Notes: generated by a model from the sequence alone, not told the origin. DNA of 64,000 bases from Eragrostis nindensis (GCA_012490785.1 JAAXCT010002338.1:16157-80156), one strand, 5' to 3'. Positions 36,132 to 49,162 are shown, numbered from the stretch's first letter. Made by a program: numbers and translations.

Positions 36132-36937
36132 GTTGAGGTTTAGGGTTCTTAGCTCATAGATTCTCCCAGATTCTCCCATGTTGCCATTGTTCTGGAAGCC
36201 CTTCCCAGTGCACCAACACTTGAGCTATGGTCCTGTGAGCTTGTTGAATCACTGTCTTCTCTAGGAACTTCACAGGCTGACAAAGCGGGGGTGAGTCCTA
36301 GAACTGAAAATCAGGAATAGCTGAACTTACTTTGTTCTTGTCGAGGACAGCCTTCTTCGGTAAGGAAACATGCTTTGCATCCTTCCGGCAACTGAAGCTT
36401 ATACGCCACAGCACAAATCTTGTCAGTGATCAGATATGGCCCGAAGTACCTGAAAGACAGCTTCTGATTTGTTCTATGAGCAATAGACAATTGCTCATAG
36501 GGTTGGATTTTCAGATATACCCAATCTCCTATTGCAAACTCCGTTTCAGCATAATGCTTCATGCGTTGCTGAGCTCATTGTAACTACTGCTGAATGACCT
36601 GGTTCATCACAGCACTTTCATTGAACCAATCCTGCACATCAAAAGTTGATTCCACAGACACATTGCGAATACCTAGCTGTTTAGGTTCTTGCCCATATAG
36701 GACTGCAAATGGAGATCTTCCCAGAGCTGAGTGATAAGTGGTATTATACCAAAACTCAGCTAGGGGTAGCCATTGGTGCCACTTTTTAGGACAAGAATGG
36801 ATCATGAAGCGTAAATAAGTTTCCAGACACTGATTCAACTTTTCTGTTTGTCCATCGGTCTGCGGATGATAGGATGAGCTCATGTCTAATGATGTGTCAG
36901 TCATTTTGAAGAGTTCTTGCCAGAAACTACTGTCCAT
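36132..36937 (-). mobile_element. Ty3/gypsy integrase fragment in intron 1, copy 2
   Basis: Same relic as 14575-15380: integrase C-terminal half and decayed chromodomain-like tail, without LTRs. Confidence 0.85.
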
Positions 36938-38105
36938 GCAGTTTATAGATGTTGTTCATAAATGCTTAGTTAAACAAGTACGTAGCAACGTGATCTCATT
37001 TCCTCTTATAGAATTATTATGTAAGTTGGTAATAATCTTGTCTTGGAATAATAGGATAATGTGACCCTATCCTGGAATGAATAGTCGGCAGTCCTTTACA
37101 CCATCTTGTTCATCTAAGAGTGACAGAAAATTGTCAAGAATGATTTCATGTATGTGGATATCACGTTTCGAAGATAAAAGGATACCTTTAGTTAGCTATA
37201 TATGATATGTGAAAAGGTGCGATTTATGAAATCAAGCTGCGCCAAATTCTTGTAAATTTGAACAATAAAAATGTGAAACTTAAGTTTGGTTATTGAATGC
37301 AGCCATTTTATCGTCCTCAACTAGAATGTTTTACCTTAACAGTGTACTATGTTCTCCTATAGGTGAAGGTCAACAACGTTGACGCAGCACCATTGCCCTC
37401 TATTTCTCTGCCTCATGGTGTCTGCCCTGCAGGCAGTTCACGCTAAAGCTTGTTGAAGCATACAATGAACTGGCCTCATAGGGCAAGAGCTTTGATGTAG
37501 TTTTTATTTCTAATGATCGGGATGAAGAAGAATTCAATTCATCCTTTGCAACGATGCCATGGCTGGCTGTCCCTTTCTTCGACCATGAAGGCCGTCAGAG
37601 CATTGACGCCCGGTTTGAGGTCACGGGCATACCTCATCTTGTCATACTTAATTCAAAGACTGGAGAAATTTATACTGAAGATAGTATTGATTTGTCCATT
37701 AAGTATGGCTTAGAGGCTTACCCTTTCACAGAAGAGAGAATAAATGAATTGAAGGGGCTGGAAATACCAGTTGAGGAGGCAAAGGCTGAAGCAGCATCGC
37801 AAACCTTGCAGTCTCTTCTGGTCCATGGTGATTTAGACTTTGTCATTAAGAAGGATGGAGCAAAGGTATGTGTTAATGGTTCTTGAATTGTTATGTTACA
37901 GTTTGTCATTGTTAAATATTTTGTTACTATTTGATGTTACTTGTTTTAAAAGATGCTGATTCTATTATCTATGCGTGATATCTTAGATAAATAACTCAGT
38001 GACTAGATTTACTTTTGATTGTTCTCCTAATGCTAACTCTAGGTTGACATGGTAGGATGCTGTTAGTATATATTTGTCATTGGGACCAAGTTACACTTAC
38101 TACTA

Positions 38106-38990
38106 CTCCCTCCGTCCCTTATTGTAGGGATTCCTAGAATCCCGAGGTAAGAATAAGACACAGGTCAAAAGTCCAAACTACCCCTAATAAATGAGCACTC
38201 TCCCATCTCCAACCCGGCAGCTGAAGCTCCCCGTCGCTCCTCGCGACGCCACTGCAATCACCGAACTACTCCCTGCCGACGCCGCGCCCGCCGCTGCCGT
38301 GCCGGCCATGGCGCCGACTTCCGACGCGTGACGGCGGAGCGTGGTGCAGCAGCGGCCACCTGAAGGAAGTAGGAGAGTGCCAGTCGAGCAGCTCGGCCTC
38401 AAATAGCGTGAGCACCTGCATCGACCCTCGCTTCACTCGTCGACGACGAGCTGGCTGACGCACAACAGGACAAGGGAGGGGAAGAGGCAAGCTACGCTCT
38501 GCGGATCTCGATCAGGAACCGGCGGCTCCCAAATCCGCGCCGCCGCTATCGAGATCTGGGGGCGCCGCCGCCGCCCCTTGCCGCGTCCATCCCACATCAC
38601 CAGGGCATCGCTCTTCCTCTTGGCTTCCACGGCGCTCCTCCTTCCCCATCCACAGTATCAAGGGCGCTGCTCCTCCTCCCGCCTTCCACAGCTCCTCGTT
38701 GCTCCTCCTTCTGGGTTCCACGGCGGCTTGGCGCGGGCCGCGAGAGGCGGCGGCGGCGGCCCGGCACGGGCGGCGGGAGGCGGCGGCCCGTCGCAGGCAG
38801 CGGGAGGCGGCGGCGGCGGCCTGGCGCGGGCTGCGGGAGGAACAGCGGCGCAATGTGTGGTGGGCAGTTGGGGTCGCGGGGATGGGCGCGGGTGGTTGGG
38901 GAAGGAAAACGTGTGGGTCCTACCTAGAACGCCCTATATTAAGGGAAAAGTCCAGAAGCTAGAACGCCCTATATTAAGGGACGGAGGGAG
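38106..38990. mobile_element. 885-bp Stowaway-like element in intron 2, copy 2
   Basis: Same inverted repeats, TA flanks (38104-38105 and 38991-38992) and GC-rich core as 16549-17434. One base is lost in the right-end direct repeat. Confidence 0.8.
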
Positions 38991-39967
38991 TAGTAAATAA
39001 GGGATATTTGTTTAACCTCTTCCTGTTAGTATACTGCCTGCTTTTATGACCGTTATTCTGTTCAAACTGCTATGCACTTTTGATGTTATTTTTTCCCAAG
39101 ATGTGTGATTATCATCAGAAAATTGTAACATACTTCTCTTGTTAGGTTCCTGTAACAGAACTTGTGGGAAAGACTATACTCCTGTACTTCTCGCCAAATG
39201 GAATGGACCATGCAAAATTTTTCTACCTAAGTTGGTCAAGGAATACAGGAAGATCCAAGAGAAGAACACAGATTTTGAGATCGTCTTCATCTCTTATGAT
39301 AAGGACCAGAGTTCGTATGATGAACATTTCTCTGAAATGACGTGGCTTGCTCTTCCCTTGGAAGATGAAAGGAAGGAATTCTTGATAAGGACCTTCAAAA
39401 ATCATGGGATCCCATCACTCGTTGCCATCGGTCCTACTGGACAGACCGTCACGAAGGATGCAATAACCTTACTGATGATCCACGGTGCCGATGCCTTTCC
39501 ATTCACCAAGGAGAGAATTGCGGAGCTGCAAAAAAACATGGATGAAATAGCAAAGGGGTGGCCTAAGAAGTATAAGCATCTTCATGAGCACGAACTTATC
39601 CTGACACGCATTGACGTGTACAGCTGTATTGGATGCCTAGGTATGGGCAGCGGGTGGACATACAGATGTGAGGAGTGTGAATTTATCCTGCACCCCAAGT
39701 GCATTTTATAGGAAAACAGGGTTGAGGAGGTGAAGCCCACTGTTGAAGTGCTGGCTGGACATGTATGCGAGGGTGATGTGTGTAAAAAGTCATCTGAGTT
39801 ACCTTTGCCATTTAATATCCGAATGGTGTTATAAACTATTGTCTGGTTTCAGTTGAACATAAAATGGTCAGCTGTTTGTGTTGTCCTGCACGATCCTTCA
39901 GTTCGGAAGTATGTTCCCGGTATGCTGGTAGTTAATAGGTATGTTCCCTAATTTATTTTGTAGTTCC

Positions 39968-40194
39968 ATGTTGCATGGTTATCATTGTTCAGAATTTGTA
40001 TCAACATGGTAAACTACGCAAATTGGCTCCTGCGACTTCGTTGGACCGTGCCGCTCAAAATGTTATTCTGCTTTGCCTGCGAGTCTGGTAGTGATGATCC
40101 ATAATCCCCTGCTCGCTTGTTGGTGTTCCTGCTTGAATGGTAAATACAATTATTTTGTGCTAGCGTAGCGTTCCCACGTAGTGACTGATCGATG
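39968..40194. other. Natural 3' flank of the nucleoredoxin pseudogene
   Basis: Unique sequence that follows copy 2 only. No gene seen. Confidence 0.5.
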
Positions 40195-41010
40195 AGGATG
40201 CTCAAGGTGACAGTGAGCCTCCCAAGCTGAAGTTGGTGCGGTGGCGAAGTTTATCATGAAGTTCAAGGTGATTGTGAGCCCCTCAAGCCAAATTAGTGGC
40301 TGAGGCAGAGTTGATGGCGATGCCAAAACAGATGGTGAGCTCCTGAAGCCAAAATTGTGGCTGAGGCAGAGAGTCGGCGTGAAGCCAAAGATGATGGTGA
40401 GGCCCTCGAGCCAATATACTCCCTCCGTTCACGTTTTAGGGGCGTATTAGCCTGAGAGGAAAATTCACGTTTGAGGGGCGCATTTGAATTGGCTCTTCGT
40501 TCATCGTGCATGGGTATGAAGAGGCCTGGAGGCAACTGTTCGTTTGGTCATCGAATAATTAGTTCTTTCTACCGTGTGCTTCTTCACATGGCTGGGGGAA
40601 GTCGCTGACAGCCAGGCCTATTGACGATGATGTCCCATGGACTGCCTGCGGCCCGCCATGTCTCCAGTGGAAACTATGCGTCATTATGCCCGGAGTAAGT
40701 AGCCAAACTGCTATGTTATCTCAGAGCTAATAGTACTTTGTCTTTGTGCCATGGGCTAATACGCCCCTAAAAAGTAAACGGAGAGAGTAGTTATCATGGA
40801 GGCATTTAACAAAGGAGAGATCGGGATGTTTTTATTTGCTTGATGAAATAAATTTGCCTTTATCTAAAAAAAAGTTATTATGGAGGTGATATCTATGATG
40901 ACGCCAAAGGTGATGACTACCCCATCGAGCCAATGTAGTTGCAAAGGTGATGAAGATGCCCACAAAGATGATGAGCCACTCCAGCCACTTGAGCTAAAGT
41001 AGACGCCGAG
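40195..41010 (+). repeat. Degenerate minisatellite split by a MITE
   Basis: Imperfect units of about 65-70 bases of the type 'AAGGTGATTGTGAGCCCCTC', 'AAGCCAAATTAGTGGCTGAG' recur five or more times before 40419. Decayed units ('AAGATGATGAGCCACTCCAG') follow after the inserted MITE. Confidence 0.6.
40419..40787. mobile_element. Stowaway-type MITE, 369 bp
   Basis: Long inverted repeats of about 34 bases (CTCCCTCCGTTCACGTTTTA... against its near complement ending ...AAACGGAGAGAG). TA duplication at 40417-40418 and 40788-40789. It has no plausible coding frame. Confidence 0.85.
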
Positions 41011-42421
41011 GCAAAGTTAGTTACAAGGCCAAAGATGATGGAGTACCACACAAATAGCCATGGTGGTGGTGGCCTAGATAAGTTGCAGAAGGTGTACCTT
41101 ATTTTGGAAGGTGTGAATTTGCCATCTTACATTTAAGCGAACATTCTAGCTCCTGTCGTATGAAACTTACTCGATCTTGGTTTCAGAACATTCTAGCCGA
41201 TAAGTTGTTGGATTTTACAATGAACTGAAAGGAGATAATGATGTGTCGACCATTTTGCGAATGTGTCCTTGGACAAATGTTACACAAGTAATATATATAG
41301 CGAAAGAGTAATACTACAGGTCATCACCTGACTTCTTTCATGTGAGGAATTTCTCCTTACATTTGAAGAATGCGAATCTAGAGCCAAGGCACCAACCCTC
41401 TTCTTTCATGGTCCCAAAAATATCTCTACCGCCGCCTAATTTTCCCTGCTTCTAGTTATATTTTGCCAGAAATCCGTCTGCCTTCGTATCAATATATGGG
41501 AGACCCTCGATGCTACCCTTCTCACACTAAACAAGCTCCATCTCAGTTCAAAAAAAAAAAGCTCCATCTTCATGGGGCATAATACTACCAGCAATATACA
41601 AAATACCGTCAGAAATATATATCTGTCAGTAAATCATGAGAAAATAAAGTTACCCATTGATCAACAGTAAAACAAATTCTAATGAGTTTCCTACGAAGAA
41701 AATATTTGTGATGGCGTTTTCTGAGGGTGCATCGCAATCCTCTGTTTCTCCTCATCTCCGATCATCACAACTCACCACCACCATCAGTGACCTTTCCCCC
41801 TTCCTCATGTTCCTGTTGACACCACAAAGAGCACTTCATCGCAGCTTGGGGACGAGCCAATGTTGGGATCAGCTGGTGGATCCCATGGAGCTTCGCCGCC
41901 ACACCGACTTTCTTCCATGCCACCTGGAGCTCCTTTGATTTTGACCATTGAGTTGAACAAAAACAATCGTAGCTGAAATTTCCAAAATTTCAAGATATTC
42001 AATTTACCAGTGGAGCTCATTACAAATTCATCAACCATAAAAAGATTGAGACAAAATTTGATTTTTTTTTTGTTTGCACCTTTAACCATGTTTGAACCCA
42101 TTTAAAATATTTAATTGATCAAATTGGTTGACCTCTCATCAAACACAACGCATGGACCTCTTAAGCCTCCTCCACTTGCCGTCTTATTTATATATCATTG
42201 TATGTGCAGTTTGGGGATCATTTGGTACTACTTTCTTCAGAATTTAATGTTTTCTACAATATTAACTTGAAGTTTCATTTTTTTTAATTTGAAAAATCTT
42301 CATCTGCCGGTGGACTTCTTTGTCGGTATATTTATCCTAAGAGTTAATAAGTCAAGACCCTCAAAGTTGATTAGTCGAGAGTCAAAGGGAGAAGTCAAGT
42401 TGTGATGCATGGCTAGCTAAA
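41011..42421. other. AT-rich intergenic, no gene seen
   Basis: Contains short frames (for example 41657-41938) with no family resemblance, and an A-run near 41550. Nothing supportable. Confidence 0.5.
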
Positions 42422-43406
42422 TCTATTATATATATATTTGACGACAAAAAGAAGCTCTAAAATGCTAGAAAATGCTAGAAAAAGCCACCACGTTCGCTCT
42501 AAAATGCTAGAAATTCCCATGTTAAACCGAGAAAATAAGAAGAGAAAATTACCCACCACTGCCATTATGAAAAAATTAGTCACAAAACCCCCTAAAAATA
42601 TTTATAAAATAGCTAAATTCGAAATAATAAAAAATAGCCAAAAATACCCCTCGCACCTATTTCCAAATTACACACGATGCCATTATGAGTCAAAAAATAG
42701 CAAAATTCGGAATAATAAAAAACAACCAAAAATACCCTTCACACTTATTTCAAAATTGCCCTATGCCATTATAAGTAAAAAAACTAAATCCAAAAATACC
42801 CTTCACACCTATTTCTAAATTGCCTTCCATGCCATTATAAGTAAAAAAACTAAATACGAATTATAAAAAATAGCAAAAAAATATCTCTAATTCTTTTTTT
42901 AATTCACCCACCATACCATTATGAGCCCAAAATAGCTAAATTTTGGAATAATAGATATATCAAATATACACTTAATTCCTATTTCTAAATACACCATTAT
43001 AAAAATACACCGTCATATGTCTAGCTAGCATGGCACATTTTCTTACTTTTAGCATGACATATTTTCTTCAAAAGAATTATTTGTATCACAATACATTCTT
43101 TTTTCCTACCATGACATATGTTAGTTGTTTAGCATGTTATTTTTGAACTGACCTCACCTTCTAAAACAAAATCAAATACATTGTTAGATAAGACATAATC
43201 CAAGGTAATGATGACTCATCTCACACTCAATTTGAGGGATGAGGGACAGTGAGAAATTCTCCAATCTATTTTCTACTATTTCATAAATATAGAGTATAAA
43301 ATAAATAATAATAATAATAAACTATGTTAAACTTTTATAATAATATACAAATATTTTAAGTACTATACTAAATCTAGCCGCGCAAATGCGCGGGCAGCCA
43401 TACTTG
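42422..43406 (+). mobile_element. Candidate non-autonomous Helitron
   Basis: Starts with TC (TCTATTATATATATA) after an A. It ends with a perfect 7-bp-stem hairpin, CCGCGCA-AA-TGCGCGG (43378-43393), 13 bases before the putative 3' end and followed by T. That is the layout of rice Helitron termini. The final four bases are CTTG, not the canonical CTRR, so the end is either mutated or misplaced. The interior has AT-rich degenerate repeats. No RepHel frame. Confidence 0.55.
42560..42990 (+). repeat. Degenerate AT-rich tandem repeat
   Basis: Units of roughly 70-95 bases built from 'CCATTATRAGTMAAAAA', 'AATAATAAAAAATAGC' and 'AAAATACCCTTCACACCTAT' recur about five times within the candidate Helitron. 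Confidence 0.7.
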
Positions 43407-43531
43407 TTTCATGCAAAGTATAACATTTCTTTATGGAAGATGGGGACGGTGAAATTTTTAATTCAGACCATTACGCATGAAGCTGTAGAACGAGTTGTTG
43501 TATTTGGGCAAGGCGCCAACTGGATGCACTA
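43407..43531. other. Short flank between Helitron and element A
   Basis: Nothing recognised. This is the left target site of element A, whose matching right target lies outside the window. Confidence 0.5.
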
Positions 43532-46500
43532 TGTAACATCCGAAAATTTGAAACCAAATAAAAATCACTCAAAATTTAAATTTTTCCTAACTCTTACCTT
43601 TTCATCGAATTTTCAAAATAAAGTTTGACTAAACTAATGCAAATTAGAACTAGAAGTGGGATTTTTTTGAAATATAAAATAAGTGCTCTTTGTTCCCCCT
43701 TTCTCTTTATTTTCATTTTCTCCGGTATTTGATTCGCTTTCAAATCTAACTTTCGAATTCAAATCGTTTTTAATTTAAATTCCTGGAAAATGTTTAAACC
43801 TTTTCCCTCTCTTCCTTTCGTTCTCCCAGCCCACTCCGCCTTCTTCTTTCTTCGCCCAGCCCAGCCCGGTCCAGCCCAGCCCGCCGAAGCCGCATCTTCC
43901 TCCTCCGACCGCCGCAGCCTTCCGCCGCTGCGTGGCGCACGCCGTGCCGCTGCCCCACACGCCGCCCCGCACGCCGTCCCGACGCATCCTGTCGCGAATC
44001 CCGCCCCTCCGCCCCACGACGCCGAGCCCCGGCCTCAAAAGCAGCAGCGCGCATGCTGCCCTGCCGCTCGCTGCCACTGCCGTCGCGTTGCCTCGGCAGC
44101 CACCTCGCCGAGCCGTCCTCTCAAGCGCCACGCGTGCCACCTTTCCGCACGCCCGTGCTACCCCGCCAGCGCGCGTGCCTGTCTTTTATGACGCCGCGCA
44201 GCCGCCGCCTTGTCGCCATGACCATGGACGCACCCAAGATCCGACTCTCGACCGCGCCACTCCCCCGGGCTCCCCCTCTCTCCTTCCACCTATAAAACGG
44301 ATGCGCGATGAACTCTACTCCACCACCGAGCAGCTAGCTCCCCGCCTCGACCGTCATAGCTCACCAATTTCATCTTCTCCCAATTCTTCCCCAGGTCCGG
44401 CCGCCATGAAATCCACCGCCGGCAAGCCTCCTACCTCCCTATCCTCTAGCCGAGCACAAAGCCCGTGGACTCCCCTACCTTCCCGAAGCCTCGCGCTGCC
44501 CTGTCTCAGCCCGTTGACGCGCGGGCGCAAAGCTCCGCCGTGCGCCGCCGCGCGCTGCCGCTTCGCTCGCCACCAGCTGTCTCCACGGCGAGCCTGGACG
44601 CAACAACCGTCCTCCCAGCTCCACCTCGCCCCCGCGCACCTCCCCGGCCAACACAAACTCGACACCGAGCCCCCATCACCTTCCCCGACAAGCGTCGCCG
44701 CCGCGCTCTGCCTCTCGCCGTCGCCAGCCCGCCTCCGCCACGGGCGACGTCAACACGTGCCCTAGGTGAGCTCGCCATCTCCCCCTCTCTCTCCCAGTTC
44801 AAGTCTCGTCGTAATTGGACCACCGGAGCGCCAGATAGGCTAACTCCGGCGAGCCCGGCCATGGCGCCGCCGCCCCCGACGTTGCCGGCCGCCGCCTTGC
44901 CCACCGGAGTAGTAGCAGCCGTCCACATCCAGATCGATGGCCAAGATTAGAAGCTAGCGTACCCCTTCGCTACATAAAATCCAAGCCGTTTATTTCAGAT
45001 CCAGCGCACCACATTGAACCGGTCCACGGTGGACCCGTAGACCACCGCCTCTCGCCGGTCCACAGAGCCATGGATTCGGTTCATATCTTTTCCAATACGA
45101 AAATAAATCCATAAATCCCTGGAAATTCCCAGACCCCGTACTTTTACAGATAACCCCCTGATCTTTCTAATAATTCTGTTTAGGACCTAACTTTTTACAG
45201 AAACACCCTTGTACTTTTCCATAATTATCTTTTAGTCCCTACCTTTTTACACCGAAGCCCCTGAACTTTTGTATAATTGCAATTAGGTCCCCGTAACCTC
45301 TCAAAAATTACAAATAGGCCCCTAGAACCTTTCTGTTCTCACAAATAAGCCCTTAGAACCTTCAAAACTCCGTAACTCCTCAACCATAGCTCCGTTTTGA
45401 GCGATTCTTGCGCTCACGCGTTCGTAGAAACACGTAGTACCCTTTGGTACTAATCTTAAAGCTATAGAATACTTTGACAAGCCATCAATACCCTGAAACC
45501 TTCGCTATCTCAATAAAATCCTATCTCAGCGAATCATGCGACGCCAATCCTCGCATGTCACATATGCTCGTTCACCTTTTTAATTGAACCTAACCAATCT
45601 TACCATATCATCTCACATCAAAACCTAGTAACCTTTTATCGTAACTCAACTTCAGTTAATCCAGTTCGATCATCGCTCAATCTTTATCTATTCTGTTGTC
45701 ACCACCAATCTTTATCCAACTTATTGATTTATCGTCCTCGTTTAATTGTTGTTTCTTTCATTAGAATTTATTTAAGTTGTGTTCCTTGCTATTTTATTTG
45801 CTAGTGGTTCTTTATCAGTTAATTGTTGTGTTTATTCGCAACCATGCATTCATGCCATACTTAATCACGTGCACGTACCATCATCATGCGCTTAGCTCAT
45901 GAGACATAATTAGTAGCTTAGTCTTAGTAACTAATGTAGTAAATAATACACTAGCTAATCACTATTAGGTAATACCTTAATCTATAGGTAAGAAATTAAG
46001 TGACACAGCTTACACCTTGTACGCTTATTGCACAAACCTTTATATAGGTTACAACCTATATAAAGCCATAGTGTTGTAAATGTACAACGGACACGTACGC
46101 ACGCCTTCTTCACCCTCACTCGCAAGCATGCACCCTTCATTCTGTTCAGCATCTATCATTCACATTAAAAACCCTAGTGCTCGAGCATCACTCTTAATAG
46201 CCTCAAAATGGTAAAACCCTACTTAAAGTAAAACTTAATGCATCATACATGATTGATATCTCTTATCCTTCACTGGATTCTATTCGTTCTTAATTGGAGT
46301 CCTATTGGATCTTATTTGGCTCTTTTTGAATCTTTGTTTTCTTTTGCGGTAGTTTGTTTATACGGTATGTTTATATGCGCTAGCTTACGCGAGTTTCGAG
46401 GAAGAGCCAGAAGAATCCAAGCTTCAAGGACAAGCTGAAGAATCCAAGCTTCACGGACAAGCCAGAAGACACCAACTTCACAGCTTCGACGAAGGACCAG

Positions 46501-48172
46501 AAGATACCAGCACCACAGTGAGAAAGACTTAGAGACATCGACTTCGTTGAAGAGAGTGAAGACTTGGAGCTCGAAGATTAGGATAGCATTTACCAGGCAA
46601 GCTCTACTTTTCCTTGATCATGATTGAACCTATCGTTTTCGCAATGCACCTATACGGCCTGTTCTCGTACTATGCATTACTTGTTATTTTACTGATTGTG
46701 TAGCTATAGTCCTACTTGCTTATTGATATTGATGTCTGTTACTTAGGCGTTAATATCAGAATCCTTGCTTACCCTTGTTTACCTGTCACCTTGATAACCC
46801 TAGGATAGTTCCATCATTTATTATGATGGCACGTTTACCTTGCTGCTAGTTATGCTTAGGTCCCCCGCAATGTTTTTACATTGCCACACCTTACTCACAT
46901 ACTTACTTTATAAATGTGTTAAATGAGTTTGGTGGTGTGTGTGATATATATATATATGGGAGTGGGAGTAGCACAACTGGTGTTAGGTGATGAAGATGGA
47001 GATGAACATGGGATGGGTATGGTTTGAGGGCGAGGCCACAGTGATTATTGGAGATAGTGTTGTGTGGCAGTCCACTTTATGTGGAATATTTGGCGCTCGC
47101 CCGGCCGCATAAGGACCGGTTCTTGTGACTGTAAACATGATGACTTCCGTACAACCACAAACCTGTTAATGGGCAGGACTTTTTCCTACCTTGTTGGTAC
47201 CTCCTGCAAGCAAGTTCCACCTGGTGGCTGGTAGTGGCAAACGGGCGTTAGGAGCACTTTAAGTTGTACCTCGGGCATGAATACCCGCACTCTTGGCCAA
47301 TGGTGTCGCACACCTCTTTTATCTGGAAGCTCTTAATCCTCGTGGTGGGCTTGTGGGACTACTCGGAGAAGATGGATTGAGCGTTATGTACTCTCCGATC
47401 AAGAGTGCATAGCCTGTGGGAAAAGTGTACAACCTCTGCAGAGTGTAAAATTCAATCGATTGGACGTTGTCACGGCATATGACACATTTATGTTATGAGA
47501 TCACATTGATTAGCCACTCTCTATTCCTTGGCGTGTGAGTGGGTATTAGATTGCCCGTGTTTTGGAATTGATGGCTGGTGAGCCGGGCCGGTACGACCAT
47601 TGAGGTCGGAAGGCCCAACTAAAATATGGGAACTGGCGGGATTGAATCATTCTCCCCCAGGGCCAACCAACTAAAATATGACAATCAAACCCTCTGTTTT
47701 ATCTATGATCCTTGATTGCTTAAACCTTGCATAAAGTTTGCTTGCTGCAAATAAACCATATAGCCTAATCCTTGCTAAGACCAAATATGCATGTATATAT
47801 CCCCTTGAGTAGTGTAGGGCTTGCGGAGTACCTTATGTACTCACGTGTTTGCAATTGTTGGTTTAGTAGGAGAAGATTTAGTAGGAGAAGATTTCGTAGG
47901 TGAAGACGACGATTGGGTTTTGGTTCTACTTCCCAAGTCTGCTTGTGGTTGTGGGCCATGGTTTTCCGCTGTCTGCTTCACCATTAGTCGGCCGGAAGGA
48001 CTTGGATAGTTATAGATCCTCGTCGTACCGCCGTCTCATAGCAGGTATCATACTTATTTACATATTCGAAGTATATGCTTTTGACTATCATATCTGTGTT
48101 CTTGTGCGTATCAGCTACTGATCCAGGGACTGGTACAGGATGCACAACAGATTCCAGAAATGGGGTCTGACA
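43532..48172 (+). mobile_element. Element A, 5' LTR (4.64 kb)
   Basis: Begins TGTAACATCCGAAAATTTG and ends ...GGGGTCTGACA, followed after GAG by a primer-binding site. Its first 778 bases match the 3' LTR starting at 60161. A TATA box, CCTATAAAACGG, lies near 44290, so transcription should start near 44320. The GC-rich first kilobase gives long artefactual frames on both strands. LTRs of this size and end sequence fit large chromovirus-type gypsy elements of grasses. Confidence 0.88.
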
Positions 48173-48175
48173 GAG

Positions 48176-48187
48176 TGGTATCAGAGC
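48176..48187 (+). other. Primer-binding site of element A
   Basis: TGGTATCAGAGC, complementary to the 3' end of plant initiator methionine tRNA, 3 bases after the LTR. Confidence 0.93.
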
Positions 48188-48361
48188 AATACTTGGCCGT
48201 AGAACGAAAAACCTAGGATTTGACACGCTCGAAAATAATTATTTTCAAAACTAGTTACAAAAATCCTTCATAGTACCTCTTCCCCATCTCTTTTAAAACC
48301 TCTTGCTCTTCCCCGACCAACCGCAGCAGCATATCTCACCCGGAAGTCTCTGTGTACAGGA

Positions 48362-49117
48362 ATGTTCGACCCAATGGACAACCAAGACTACGTGACAATA
48401 GAAGTGGAGAATGTATCATATCAGGTATACCGCAAACCAGATGTGGTTCCCAAACAAAAAGGCAATGTCAGTGTCGCTAAAGGCACCGGAAAGCAGAGGA
48501 CATGCTTCTTTTGCCACGACTCTGGACATAAGATCGCCAATTGCCCCTACTACGAACCAATCAATGAAGCAAAAGTTGTTGTGACCAACATGGAGAATGC
48601 GATGTCTCAACCTCTAGCGCCATCCACAGAGATTCAACCGGTGGTACAGGACAAGCATCAAGAGCAAGGAGTTTGGAATGATATGGATGGCACACACCTG
48701 ATGTCACCATCTATCATCGCCAGAGTACTTGAAAGGTTGACTAATTTGGAAGAGTCAGTGAAGAAGAGCAGTGAAGAAATTTCCTTTATCAAGAAGCTAC
48801 TACAGCCAATAGACACCAACGAGAGCTGCAACAGGAAGAGAAAGTATGTCGTACAAGGATCTGATCACGTTGCATTTGAGGATCTTAAGAAGCCAAGGTA
48901 CCCGTTGCCTGCTGCACGTCCCACAAAAGAACCTGCCATCCACCAACCAACCGACATACATCCGTCTCCAAGCAACACAGGTCTGCCAGCAGGGGCTTCT
49001 GAAAGGGCAACCCACCGCAACACTACTAACAACCCAAGACGTTGTTTCCACTGTAGACAGGAAGGACACGTGATTGCCAGATGTCCGTCTTATAAGAATG
49101 GATCGCTACCAACCTAA
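48362..49117 (+). CDS. Element A gag-like protein with two CCHC zinc knuckles
   Basis: A 251-residue intact frame. Residues 48-61 (CFFCHDSGHKIANC) and 228-241 (CFHCRQEGHVIARC) are classical CX2CX4HX4C nucleocapsid knuckles, about 165 residues apart. Between them lies a polar, coiled-coil-like segment ('VLERLTNLEESVKKSSEEIS') and a basic stretch 'NRKRK'. No capsid core comparable to full gypsy gag is recognisable, and the protein is short. The unusual double arrangement may reflect duplication of the nucleocapsid end. The ATG is the first in the frame, 190 bases after the LTR. No reverse transcriptase follows, so the element is non-autonomous. Confidence 0.75.
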   Translation: MFDPMDNQDYVTIEVENVSYQVYRKPDVVPKQKGNVSVAKGTGKQRTCFFCHDSGHKIANCPYYEPINEAKVVVTNMENAMSQPLAPSTEIQPVVQDKHQEQGVWNDMDGTHLMSPSIIARVLERLTNLEESVKKSSEEISFIKKLLQPIDTNESCNRKRKYVVQGSDHVAFEDLKKPRYPLPAARPTKEPAIHQPTDIHPSPSNTGLPAGASERATHRNTTNNPRRCFHCRQEGHVIARCPSYKNGSLPT

Positions 49118-49162
49118 CCGCATGCAAGAGCAAATCTACCAAATACTAAAGGAAGTGTGCTG

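Larger units (their letters stand above)
35780..39711 (+). pseudogene. Nucleoredoxin-like pseudogene, copy 2
   Basis: Exons 35780-35869, 37363-37865 and 39146-39711. It shares every lesion of copy 1: the two 1-base losses, the internal TAG in exon 2, CLPC for CPPC, and the early TAG before 'CEGDVCKK'. One coding difference stands out: the second active site reads NGPC (AAT) here and SGPC (AGT) in copy 1. The ancestral Cys codon (TGT or TGC) is gone in both. The 3' flank continues naturally beyond 39967, unlike copy 1. Both introns hold the same transposon pieces as copy 1. Confidence 0.92.
21337..39967. repeat. Large segmental duplication, copy 2
   Basis: Direct near-identical copy of 1-18411. 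It differs by a private 216-bp Stowaway at 22828, a 12-15 bp indel just before the 72-bp minisatellite, and scattered small changes. It continues past 39967 into sequence absent after copy 1, so copy 2 keeps the natural 3' flank of the nucleoredoxin pseudogene. Confidence 0.97.

Noticed and set aside
41657..41938. 93-residue frame after the minisatellite
   Set aside because: No motif, AT-rich surroundings, no conserved copy. Likely chance.
43775..44950. Long proline/arginine-rich frames in both strands
   Set aside because: They lie in the GC-rich first kilobase of the element A LTR, overlap on both strands and are broken differently in the 3' LTR.
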